Assembly (NCBI GenBank): GCA_016303225.1
Contig: JAEDMC010000168.1
Coordinates: forward strand, 1-5,934
Direction of reading: 5' to 3'
Source: Kiritimatiellia bacterium
Lineage (GTDB): Bacteria; Verrucomicrobiota; Kiritimatiellia; RFP12; UBA1067
Length of the DNA stretch: 5,934 nt
The translations under genes were made by a program, and so were the position numbers. Position 1 is the first letter of the stretch, and every line of letters starts with the position of its first letter. Under the pieces are notes generated by a model. The model was not told the DNA's origin. It ran no database searches and saw only the letters and a list, made by a program, of their open reading frames with translations. Shown piece by piece: positions 1-5,934 of this stretch.

Positions 1-2
1 AG

Positions 3-59
3 GACTTGAGACGAGAGACGAAAGACTGGCGCGAAGACTTGAGACAAGAGACCTTAGAC
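3..59. repeat. Two blocks of a degenerate period-7 repeat, (GACNNNA)n
   Basis: Two 24-nt blocks (3-26 and 36-59) share 20 of 24 positions. Each contains GAC exactly four times at 7-nt steps: at 3, 10, 17, 24 and at 36, 43, 50, 57. The seventh base of each unit is A, while the three middle bases vary (TTG, GAG, GAA; TTG, AAG, CTT). The 10-mer GACTTGAGAC opens both blocks and recurs in the yraN-recA gap at 1138. The blocks lie beyond the 3' end of recA, outside any gene I can support. The spacing is seen directly; the function is unknown. Confidence 0.7.
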
Positions 60-91
60 GCGAAGCGACACCCCTCATCTTTCGTCTAAAG
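52..91 (-). terminator. Hairpin beyond the recA stop, possible terminator
   Basis: On the minus (recA) strand, bases 91-83 (CTTTAGACG) pair with 60-52 (CGTCTAAGG), giving nine base pairs with one G-T wobble. Three more pairs (79-81 with 65-63) extend the stem inward after a small internal loop. The stem lies 35 nt past the recA stop codon. No T-run follows on the minus strand, so it is not a classical Rho-independent terminator. It could stabilise the mRNA 3' end or simply reflect repeat symmetry: bases 73-91 look like an inverted copy of the heptad repeat whose direct copy ends at 59. Confidence 0.4.
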
Positions 92-125
92 CCCCCCCCC
101 TTCCCACGCCTTCGCCCTCCGCCTC

Positions 126-1106
126 TTACGCCGCCGCCTTGACCTTGTCGGCGATCTCCTCCGCGACTTCGGGATGCTCCTTGAGATACTCGATCGCCGC
201 GAGCGAACCCTGGGCGAGCTGACGGTCGCCGTAGGCGAGCCAACTGCCGCGCTTTTCGACAATGCCGCGGTTGAGCGCCGCGTCGAGAATCGAGCCTTCG
301 CGCGAAATGCCGCAGGCGTAGAGGATGTCGAACTCCGCCTCCGTGAACGGTGCGGCGACCTTGTTCTTCACCACCTTGACGCGCGTGCGGTTGCCGACGA
401 CCTGTCCGTCCTTCGTCTTGATCGCCCCGATGCGCTGCACCTGCAGCCGACAGCTCGCGTAGAACTTGAGCGCCTTGCCGCCAGGCGTGGTCTCGGGGTT
501 GCCGAACATGACGCCGATCTTCTCGCGCACCTGGTTCGTGAAGATGCAAAGCGTATTCGTCTGCGCCAACGTTCCCGTCAGCTTGCGCATCGCCTGGGAC
601 ATGAGCCGAGCCTGCAACCCGACGTGCGCGTCGCCGATCTCGCCGTCGATCTCCGCCTGCGGCGTCAGCGCCGCGACCGAATCGACCACGACGACATCCA
701 CCGCGCCGGACTTGACGAGCTGCTCGCAGATCGTGAGCGCCTCCTCTCCGCTGTTCGGCTGCGAGACGATCAGATTGTCGAGGTCAACGCCGATCTTCCG
801 CGCATAGCCCGGATCTAGCGCATGCTCCGCGTCGACGAACGCCGCCGTTCCGCCCGCCTTCTGCGCGTTGGCGACGACATGAAGCGCAAGCGTCGTCTTG
901 CCTGACGACTCGTGTCCATAGCATTCGACGATGCGTCCACGCGGAAGCCCCCCGACACCCAGCGCCAGATCGAGCGCCAGACTGCCAGTCGGGATGACCT
1001 CGACGGACTTGTCAGCCGCATCTCCAAGCCGCAAGATCGCCATCTCGCCAAACTCCTTTTTAATGGTCTTCATGACCTCTTCCAGTGCTGAAGCAAGCTT
1101 GTTCAT
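126..1106 (-). CDS. recA: Recombinase RecA
   Basis: RecA is the ATP-dependent strand-exchange protein. It polymerises on single-stranded DNA, drives homologous pairing, and in most bacteria triggers LexA cleavage. The 326-aa product has the short N-terminal oligomerisation helix, Walker A GHESSGKTT (64-72), the VDAEHALD segment (91-98), Walker B VVVVDS (138-143), loop L1 with EIGDAHVGLQAR (156-167) and loop L2 with VMFGNPETTPGG (199-210). It is shorter than E. coli RecA (353 aa) and ends KVKAAA, with almost none of the acidic C-terminal tail that damps activity there. The ATG is preceded, 8 nt upstream, by AGAAAGGTG, the same 9-mer at the same distance as in front of comM. It is the last gene of a probable comM operon, 57 bp after yraN; that gap contains the heptad repeat. 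I saw no obvious LexA box there. Confidence 0.99.
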   Translation of the reverse strand: MNKLASALEEVMKTIKKEFGEMAILRLGDAADKSVEVIPTGSLALDLALGVGGLPRGRIVECYGHESSGKTTLALHVVANAQKAGGTAAFVDAEHALDPGYARKIGVDLDNLIVSQPNSGEEALTICEQLVKSGAVDVVVVDSVAALTPQAEIDGEIGDAHVGLQARLMSQAMRKLTGTLAQTNTLCIFTNQVREKIGVMFGNPETTPGGKALKFYASCRLQVQRIGAIKTKDGQVVGNRTRVKVVKNKVAAPFTEAEFDILYACGISREGSILDAALNRGIVEKRGSWLAYGDRQLAQGSLAAIEYLKEHPEVAEEIADKVKAAA

Positions 1107-1130
1107 TGATGATTCACCTTTCTTAATTAG

Positions 1131-1160
1131 GACTTTAGACTTGAGACGGAAGACAAGAGG
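1131..1160. repeat. Third block of the period-7 (GACNNNA)n repeat, in the yraN-recA gap
   Basis: GAC occurs at 1131, 1138, 1145 and 1152, again exactly 7 nt apart and each unit ending in A. The middle triplets are TTT, TTG, GGA and AAG. The 10-mer GACTTGAGAC (1138-1147) is identical to those at 3 and 36, and all three blocks point the same way. The block fills most of the 57-bp space between the yraN stop and the recA ribosome-binding site, so it is transcribed if the operon reads through. Nothing else is recognisable in the gap. Confidence 0.65.
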
Positions 1161-1163
1161 TCG

Positions 1164-1598
1164 TCAGTTCCAGTTGACAAACCGCTCGGGCTTTGCGAAA
1201 AGCCGTACGTTCGGAATGTGATCGATGACCGGCTTCCCGCCGCCGGGAACGCCGTAGATTTCAATGACGTCGAAACGACAGGCGCCCGCCCACTTGTTGA
1301 TCCGCCGCCAGGCATTGCACGCCCGGCGGAGATTCTGCTGTTTGCGGCGATCGACGCTCCTCAAACGCCGGCCGTACGGCGTGAGGTCCGCATGCTGCTT
1401 GACTTCGACGAACGTCATCTCGTCCCGCTCCGGATCCCAGGCGATGATGTCGATCTCCAGCCGTTCGTCCCGTTCGACGGGACGAACATTGCGCTCGACG
1501 ATCACGAATCCGGCGCGGCGAAGATACTCCGACGCGACGGACTCGCCCCAGGCGCCGCGTTCGACGCCGAGGTTGCCGACCTTACGCGGCCGCGACAT
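1164..1598 (-). CDS. yraN: YraN/UPF0102 family nuclease-fold protein
   Basis: The 144-aa product matches the UPF0102 (YraN) family, small proteins with a restriction-endonuclease-like fold whose exact role is unsettled; the gene is often found near DNA-processing genes. The expected active-site pattern is present in order: GES followed by A (18-22), ERLEIDIIAWD (46-55) in place of the usual GELDLIA, and FVEVK (63-67). This supplies E19, E48, D50, E65 and K67, so the metal-dependent nuclease site looks intact. The length is slightly above the usual ~120 aa because of a basic N-terminal stretch and a C-terminal tail. The ATG at 1598 has a clear AAGGAG 7 nt upstream. The gene starts inside the 204-aa gene (17-bp overlap), which suggests translational coupling. 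Confidence 0.92.
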   Translation of the reverse strand: MSRPRKVGNLGVERGAWGESVASEYLRRAGFVIVERNVRPVERDERLEIDIIAWDPERDEMTFVEVKQHADLTPYGRRLRSVDRRKQQNLRRACNAWRRINKWAGACRFDVIEIYGVPGGGKPVIDHIPNVRLFAKPERFVNWN

Positions 1599-2196
1599 TG
1601 CGCATCTCCTTCGTCTGTTCGCGGTAAGCCGCAGTGTTGTGCGGCACCAGCATCGGGATGCCGAAGGCGACGAGATAGAGAGCCCCCGTGATCGCCTCGC
1701 AGATGCCGAGCGCCTCGGCCGGCTTGAAGAACATCCACGCGCGGTTGTCCGCGTTCTTGTCCGTCCGCGAAGAACGGTAGATCTCGAGCAGGTAACCGGG
1801 CACGGGATCGACGTGGTGGCTCAGGCGGATGCTCGTCTGGCCGACGGGCGAGCGGTGGTAAAGCCCCTTCTCGCCGTTGATCGACTCGCACTCGCCGCGG
1901 AAGACCTGCAGCATCTGGCAGAGGTCGCCGAAGTCGAGCTTGACCGTCATCGCGTTCTCCCAGTCGAACGTGGCGAACGTCGGATTCGGTCCCATGGGGT
2001 TGCCGACCGTCATCTGGTTGGCGATCTTGAGCATGATGCACCCGTCAGTGTAGTCATGCGCAGGATGCAGGTTCATCTTGACCGCGCTTCCCGTGCCCTT
2101 GGGATTGGCGTGGTAGAAGCAGAGGCTCGGGCGGATGGATCCGAGCGCCGGCGGCGTGTTTTTTGCGGGCGTTGTGGTTTGCGTGTCGGTGTTCAT
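1582..2196 (-). CDS. Uncharacterised 204-aa protein, possibly Whirly-like ssDNA-binding
   Basis: I do not recognise a named family. The protein is soluble, with no signal peptide or membrane segment. A Thr/Pro-rich tail (1-20) precedes a globular region. Visible elements are a KGTGSAVKMNLHPA segment (33-46), a strand-like DWENAMTVKL (78-87), a helix DLCQMLQVFR (91-100), GLYHRSP (111-117), two predicted strands (121-140), then FFKPAEALGICEAITGALY (156-174) as a C-terminal helix. A strand-rich half plus helix, repeated twice, with a Lys-Gly segment at the start and an H-x-SP/DP turn in the middle, resembles plant Whirly ssDNA-binding proteins; this is by-eye inference. The ATG at 2196 is chosen because GGAAAGG lies 9 nt upstream; the open frame extends further but its extra residues overlap comM and look non-protein-like. 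It sits 37 bp after comM. Confidence 0.88.
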   Translation of the reverse strand: MNTDTQTTTPAKNTPPALGSIRPSLCFYHANPKGTGSAVKMNLHPAHDYTDGCIMLKIANQMTVGNPMGPNPTFATFDWENAMTVKLDFGDLCQMLQVFRGECESINGEKGLYHRSPVGQTSIRLSHHVDPVPGYLLEIYRSSRTDKNADNRAWMFFKPAEALGICEAITGALYLVAFGIPMLVPHNTAAYREQTKEMRNVAAA

Positions 2197-2205
2197 TTTG
2201 TTTTT

Positions 2206-2212
2206 CCTTTCC
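2206..2212 (-). promoter_or_regulatory. Ribosome-binding site fixing the start of the 204-aa gene
   Basis: GGAAAGG on the minus strand lies 9 nt before the ATG at 2196, in a purine-rich tract (AAGGAAAAGGAAAGG). The same frame stays open upstream to 2364, but that part overlaps the 3' end of comM in another frame. This site makes 2196 the likely start. Confidence 0.75.
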
Positions 2213-2233
2213 TTTTCCTTGGTGGACAAATCG

Positions 2234-3781
2234 TCAAACCCAGAAGGCGTTATCCTCGCTGTCGAGCTTACGGTAGGTGACAGCAGCCAGAATGTCGCTT
2301 TCGCGCACGGCCTCCGATCCGTCGAGATCCGCCAGCGTCCGTGCGACGCGCAGAACCTTATCATAGGCGCGAGCGGAGATCTTCATCCGCTCGATCGTGC
2401 GGATGAGACACTCTCTCTCCTTCGCCGTGAACAGGCAGACCCGGTCGAGATCGCGGCTCCGCACGTCCGCATTCGTGTGCACGCCCGGCATGTTGCGGTA
2501 CCGCTCGGCCTGAATCGCCCGCGCCTTAAGAACGCGTTCGCGGATCGTTGCGCTGGATTCGCCAGGGTCCATCGTCGGCAGCCGCTTCACGTCGACCGGC
2601 GGAACCTCAACCTGGATGTCAATGCGATCGAGAAGCGGGCCGGAAACACGGCTCTGATACTTGACTATCGCATTCGTCCGACAGCGGCAGTCGTGGTTGG
2701 GGTCGCCGTGGTACCCACATGGACAAGGGTTCATGGCCGCAACCAACATGAATTTCGACGGAAAGTCGAAGGCTGCCGCCGCACGGGAGACACCGACATG
2801 CCCGTCCTCCAGTGGCTGTCGCAGCACCTCCAGCGCCTGCCGCGGAAACTCGGCGAACTCGTCGAGAAAAAGGACGCCCCGGTGCGCGAGCGACACCTCG
2901 CCCGGCACTGGATGCGTCCCGCCACCGAGCAACCCGATGGAACTCACGGTGTGGTGTGGCGCACGGAATGGCCGCTCGGTGACAAAACCTCCTCCGCCCT
3001 TGGCCTCACCAGCAACAGAATGAATGCGCGAGACTTCCAACGCCTCCTCGACCGTAAGCGGCGGCAGGATCGACGGAATCCGCCGCGCCAGCATCGTCTT
3101 GCCGGAACCAGGACTGCCGATCATAAGGATGTTGTGGCCGCCCGCAACAGCGACCTCGATCGCCTGTTTGGCCGTGTCCTGCCCTTTCACGTCGGCGAAG
3201 TCGTCCAGCGACGAGCCGCCGCCGGCGATGAGATCGCCGATGTCCGTATGCCGCGGCTCGATCGTGAGCTCGCCGTTCAGATACTGTACGGCCTCCTGCA
3301 GTACACGCACGGGGATGACATCAATGCCGGAGACGACGCTCGCCTCCTCGACATTCTCCACCGGAACTATAACCGCTCGCAACCCCACGCGCCGCATCTC
3401 CATCACCATCGGCAGGATACCATGGGCCGCGCGCACCTCGCCGGAGAGCGCCAGCTCGCCGATGAGGCCGTATTCGTCGAGATGGCGGTTCCTGATCTGT
3501 CCCGACGCGCCCAGCAGTCCCACGGCGATCGGCAGGTCGTAGATCGAGCCTTCCTTCCGGACGTCCGCAGGCGCGAGATTGACCGTGACGTCGTACTCCT
3601 TCTTAAGCGCCAGTCCCTGGCTTTTGAGCGCCTTCGGAATCCGGTCCTTCGCCTCCTTGACCGCCGTGTCGGGCAGGCCGACGATCGCGAACTGCGAAGT
3701 GCCGATCTGCGAGTACACCTCGATCTCCACCATCCTCGCGTCAACCCCGTTGATCGCTCCGCTATAACACTTTGCCAGCAT
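2234..3781 (-). CDS. comM: ComM/YifB-family AAA+ ATPase (Mg-chelatase-like)
   Basis: ComM is a hexameric helicase that promotes branch migration during integration of transforming DNA. The 515-aa product has the usual family length and all three parts. First is a Lon-protease-like N-terminal domain (about 1-170, with VGLPDTAVKEAKDR at 34-47 and YDLPIAVGLL at 81-90). Second is the AAA+ core with Walker A GSPGSGKT (222-229), FRAPHHTVS (272-280), Walker B VLFLDEFAEF (303-312), the four-cysteine cluster NPCPCGYHGD...CRC (351-367) and GPLLDRIDI (381-389). Third is the C-terminal domain with SARAYDKVLRVARTLADL (469-486). No key residue is missing. The ATG at 3781 follows AGAAAGGTG by 8 nt. The protease-like domain lacks a serine/lysine active site recognisable by eye, as usual in this family. 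It is the first gene of the minus-strand group and diverges from comEC. Confidence 0.98.
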   Translation of the reverse strand: MLAKCYSGAINGVDARMVEIEVYSQIGTSQFAIVGLPDTAVKEAKDRIPKALKSQGLALKKEYDVTVNLAPADVRKEGSIYDLPIAVGLLGASGQIRNRHLDEYGLIGELALSGEVRAAHGILPMVMEMRRVGLRAVIVPVENVEEASVVSGIDVIPVRVLQEAVQYLNGELTIEPRHTDIGDLIAGGGSSLDDFADVKGQDTAKQAIEVAVAGGHNILMIGSPGSGKTMLARRIPSILPPLTVEEALEVSRIHSVAGEAKGGGGFVTERPFRAPHHTVSSIGLLGGGTHPVPGEVSLAHRGVLFLDEFAEFPRQALEVLRQPLEDGHVGVSRAAAAFDFPSKFMLVAAMNPCPCGYHGDPNHDCRCRTNAIVKYQSRVSGPLLDRIDIQVEVPPVDVKRLPTMDPGESSATIRERVLKARAIQAERYRNMPGVHTNADVRSRDLDRVCLFTAKERECLIRTIERMKISARAYDKVLRVARTLADLDGSEAVRESDILAAVTYRKLDSEDNAFWV

Positions 3782-3817
3782 TTCGTTCGCACCTTTCTGT
3801 CCCTTGAAGACGCGAAC

Positions 3818-3826
3818 ATTATCGCA
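3818..3826 (-). promoter_or_regulatory. Extended -10 promoter element of comM
   Basis: The minus strand reads TGCGATAAT, an extended -10 (TGn plus GATAAT). It predicts transcription starting near 3811 and a leader of about 30 nt that includes the AGAAAGGTG ribosome-binding site. No good -35 hexamer is present at the normal spacing (3841-3846), which is common for extended -10 promoters. Two bases further out, the matching TTGCGATAATG 11-mer is shared exactly with the comEC promoter. Confidence 0.6.
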
Positions 3827-3855
3827 ATTATCGACGAAAAAAGAATAGAGCCAAA

Positions 3856-3904
3856 CTCAAGACAACCTCAAGATTTCTCTAGATTGGCTTGAGATTCGCT
3901 TAAG
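3856..3904. promoter_or_regulatory. Four-half-site palindrome between comM and comEC, candidate operator
   Basis: CTCAAG occurs at 3856-3861 and 3867-3872; its inverse CTTGAG occurs at 3888-3893 and a one-base variant CTTAAG at 3899-3904. Start-to-start spacing is 11 bp within each arm, about one helical turn, and both pairs are centred exactly on base 3880. Further matches exist between the half-sites (3864-3865 with 3895-3896). The outer right site covers part of the -35 position of comEC, and the outer left site begins about 45 bp upstream of the predicted comM start. This is the geometry expected for cooperative binding of dimers of a regulator affecting both promoters. No regulator can be named from sequence. 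Confidence 0.5.
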
Positions 3905-3922
3905 GTTTTTTCATCCGGCATT

Positions 3923-3931
3923 TGCGATAAT
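3923..3931 (+). promoter_or_regulatory. Extended -10 promoter element of comEC
   Basis: TGCGATAAT lies 9 nt before the comEC ATG. A start site 7 nt downstream would fall near 3938, leaving a leader of only about 3 nt. Consistent with that, no Shine-Dalgarno sequence precedes the ATG. No consensus -35 hexamer is seen 17 bp upstream (3903-3908). Confidence 0.6.
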
Positions 3932-3940
3932 GGCCTCACC

Positions 3941-5116
3941 ATGAGATTGTTGTTGATTTGCGGAGCGCTGGCGGCGGGCGAGTACCTGGCGTCATTCGTC
4001 CCTCAAGCCGCAGGGGCGTGGCCGGTCGCAGCGATTGTTGCGACGCTCTTCGGGCTTTTCGGCTACGGATGGGGGACAAGGTGGATATGCTACGCGGCAG
4101 TGACGCTGTTTGGCATTGCGCTCTTCCTCTTCGCTTCGCAAGACCAGGAGCAGACATACCGCATGTCGCCGTGGATGCGCGGCAAGGAATGGCGTACCGC
4201 ACACCGGCAGGAGAAGCGGGAGGGCTTGGCAAACGAGATGAAAGACGATCTTTCGCGCCGCGTCGGCATCGGCCTTGAGGAGGACTGGGAGTCGGCGTCG
4301 CTCGCCCGCGCGATCCTTCTCGGCGAAAAGCGAAGCCTGTCGTATCGAACCAAGAAACTGTTTGTCGAATCCGGGACGATGCACGTTTTTGCGATCTCCG
4401 GTCTTCACGTGATGGCAATTGCAGAGGTGCTGGCGCTTTGTCTCGCGTTTCTCCTCGTCCCCATACGATTCGCGGGGCTTGCGTCAGCGCCGCTCCTGTG
4501 GGGCTATGTGGCGATGATCGGCTTCGCGCCGAGCGCCGTGCGGGCGGCGATGATGGCGACGATCATGGGGGCCGCGCCCGCATTCTGGCGCCGGGCAAGC
4601 GGACTTCGGGCATGGGAGCTGACGTTCCTGATCGTTCATGTCGCCAATCCTCTTATGATCACGAACATCGGCAACGCGCTTTCCTTTGCCGTGATGCTGG
4701 CGATCGTCATTGCGGGCGACTACGGCAAGTCGATGGCGCGGTGGCAGCAGACGCTTTTCGTGACAGTTGCGGCATGGGCGACGGGCGTTCCGATTGCAGC
4801 GCACATCTTCGGCCGGGTGACGCCCGGAGGGATTGTCGGCAACCTCATCCTCATCGCCACGGCCAAGGTAACGGTCGTATCCGGGGCACTTGGGGTCCTG
4901 ACCAGCTACGCTTCCGAAACGCTGGCGGCACACGTCAACAACTTGAGCGCACTTGGAATCAAGCTGATGGTCTTGGTCGCGGAAGGCGTCTCACGGTTGC
5001 CGGGAGCAAACTTCGAGACGGGACCGTGGTCGCTCCTGACTTGCATCGAATGGTATGCAGCGCTTGCACTGACTGCATTCCTTTTGAAGATGATTTCCGG
5101 ACGGCGCACGATATGA
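3941..5116 (+). CDS. comEC: Short ComEC/Rec2-family DNA-uptake channel protein
   Basis: ComEC forms the inner-membrane pore through which single-stranded transforming DNA enters. The 391-aa product carries the family's membrane core (competence domain): ARAILLGEKRSLSYRTK (122-138), the signature GTMHVFAISGLHV (145-157), GFAPSAVRAAMMA (194-206), ANPLMITNIGNALSF (235-249) and an IFGRVTPGGIVGNL segment (289-302). Hydrophobic stretches lie at about 2-20, 26-42, 48-65, 157-174, 185-212, 226-242, 246-259, 271-288, 298-324, 337-350 and 366-383. Typical ComEC is 700-800 aa; here the N-terminal OB-type domain is cut to a short charged loop (66-118), and the C-terminal metallo-beta-lactamase-like domain is absent. 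The ATG is the first possible start after an in-frame stop at 3890. No frameshift is visible and the ORF ends cleanly, so this looks like a reduced form and not a broken gene. Confidence 0.93.
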   Translation: MRLLLICGALAAGEYLASFVPQAAGAWPVAAIVATLFGLFGYGWGTRWICYAAVTLFGIALFLFASQDQEQTYRMSPWMRGKEWRTAHRQEKREGLANEMKDDLSRRVGIGLEEDWESASLARAILLGEKRSLSYRTKKLFVESGTMHVFAISGLHVMAIAEVLALCLAFLLVPIRFAGLASAPLLWGYVAMIGFAPSAVRAAMMATIMGAAPAFWRRASGLRAWELTFLIVHVANPLMITNIGNALSFAVMLAIVIAGDYGKSMARWQQTLFVTVAAWATGVPIAAHIFGRVTPGGIVGNLILIATAKVTVVSGALGVLTSYASETLAAHVNNLSALGIKLMVLVAEGVSRLPGANFETGPWSLLTCIEWYAALALTAFLLKMISGRRTI

Positions 5117-5122
5117 TGCCGA

Positions 5123-5155
5123 TTGACGCACTCTCACATTTCCGTGTGCTATAAT
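5123..5155 (+). promoter_or_regulatory. Promoter of the response-regulator gene
   Basis: The perfect -10 TATAAT (5150-5155) is preceded by TGC, making an extended -10. TTGACG (5123-5128) resembles a -35, but the spacer of 21 bp is longer than the usual 17, so the extended -10 may carry most of the activity. Transcription would start near 5162, giving a 16-nt leader that holds AAGGAG (5165-5170), 7 nt before the ATG. A small dyad, CACA-N6-TGTG (5135-5148), sits within the spacer. The promoter begins just after the comEC stop, so the regulator is probably transcribed independently. Confidence 0.7.
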
Positions 5156-5177
5156 ACCACTTACAAGGAGAACGTCC

Positions 5178-5867
<690 letters not shown>

Positions 5868-5879
5868 AGAACCGTTGGC

Positions 5880-5934
5880 TCACCGGATTTGGACCGCGAA
5901 GCCGGGCTGCGAGCAGTCGGTGGTAACGCGCAGG
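5880..5934 (-). CDS. Possible 3' end of a convergent gene, cut by the window edge
   Basis: The minus strand is open from the window edge to a TGA at 5882-5880, giving a C-terminus ending DCSQPGFAVQIR. Fifteen of its 17 codons end in G or C, matching the codon bias of the real genes here; the two competing plus-strand frames over the same bases reach only about 60 percent. I do not recognise the protein. If real, its stop lies 12 bp from the response-regulator stop, tail to tail, with a weak GGTGA...TCACC dyad (5863-5884) across the junction. The stretch is too short to be sure. Confidence 0.35.
   Translation of the reverse strand, partial: LRVTTDCSQPGFAVQIR

Noticed and set aside
92..100. 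Run of nine C as a regulatory or phase-variable tract
   Set aside because: It lies in non-coding DNA next to no start codon or promoter; a single homopolymer could also be an assembly uncertainty.
353..367. Four-cysteine cluster in ComM (residues 351-367) as a novel metal site
   Set aside because: The NPCPCGYxGD...CxC pattern is a normal feature of the ComM/YifB family.
1107..1163. LexA/SOS box or independent recA promoter
   Set aside because: I found no CTG-N10-CAG-type or GAAC-N4-GTTC-type site and no convincing -35/-10 pair; the space is taken up by the heptad repeat.
1264..2280. Plus-strand open frame of 338 codons over yraN and the 204-aa gene
   Set aside because: Arg-rich, low-complexity translation opposite two genes with good ribosome-binding sites; explained by codon bias.
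2197..2364. Longer N-terminus for the 204-aa gene
   Set aside because: The extra 56 residues overlap comM, have no protein-like pattern, and ignore the ribosome-binding site before 2196.
2135..3892. Very long plus-strand open frame (585 codons) opposite comM
   Set aside because: It is the antisense shadow of a GC-biased real gene. The translation is rich in Arg/Asp/His with no domain pattern, whereas the minus strand gives a complete ComM.
4438..5154. Plus-strand 238-codon frame inside comEC
   Set aside because: It overlaps comEC in another frame and has none of the expected hydrophobic pattern; comEC has all family motifs.

Overview
The window carries six genes of a bacterial chromosome in two divergent groups. 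It is GC-rich, with strongly GC-biased third codon positions. The taxon cannot be fixed without a search. My best guess is an uncultured member of the PVC group (Kiritimatiellota/Verrucomicrobiota type), from the general look of the RecA and the AT-rich promoters in a GC-rich genome; treat this as a weak inference.

Layout. Positions 1-125 are non-coding, with a degenerate 7-nt-period repeat and a hairpin beyond the 3' end of recA. Four genes then lie on the minus strand, transcribed comM (3781-2234), an uncharacterised 204-aa protein (2196-1582), yraN (1598-1164) and recA (1106-126). The gaps are short, and the 204-aa gene overlaps yraN by 17 bp, so this is probably one operon. A 159-bp divergent promoter region (3782-3940) separates it from a short comEC on the plus strand (3941-5116). 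It holds two near-identical extended -10 elements facing outward and a palindrome of four half-sites spaced 11 bp apart. Downstream, a separate strong promoter drives an OmpR/PhoB-type response regulator (5178-5867). The last 67 bases hold no complete gene; codon bias favours the 3' end of a convergent minus-strand gene.

How the genes fit together. ComEC is the inner-membrane channel for incoming single-stranded DNA, ComM is a branch-migration helicase for integrating transforming DNA, RecA performs strand invasion, and YraN is a nuclease-fold protein often encoded near DNA-processing genes. The window therefore reads as a compact DNA-uptake and recombination module. The 204-aa protein sits between comM and yraN-recA, and its sequence pattern resembles a Whirly-type single-stranded-DNA-binding fold. 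A role in handling incoming ssDNA is a testable hypothesis, not something shown.

The most interesting points are this 204-aa protein, the helically phased palindrome and shared promoter motif between comM and comEC, a probably leaderless comEC mRNA, a reduced ComEC without its usual accessory domains, and the period-7 repeats on both sides of recA.
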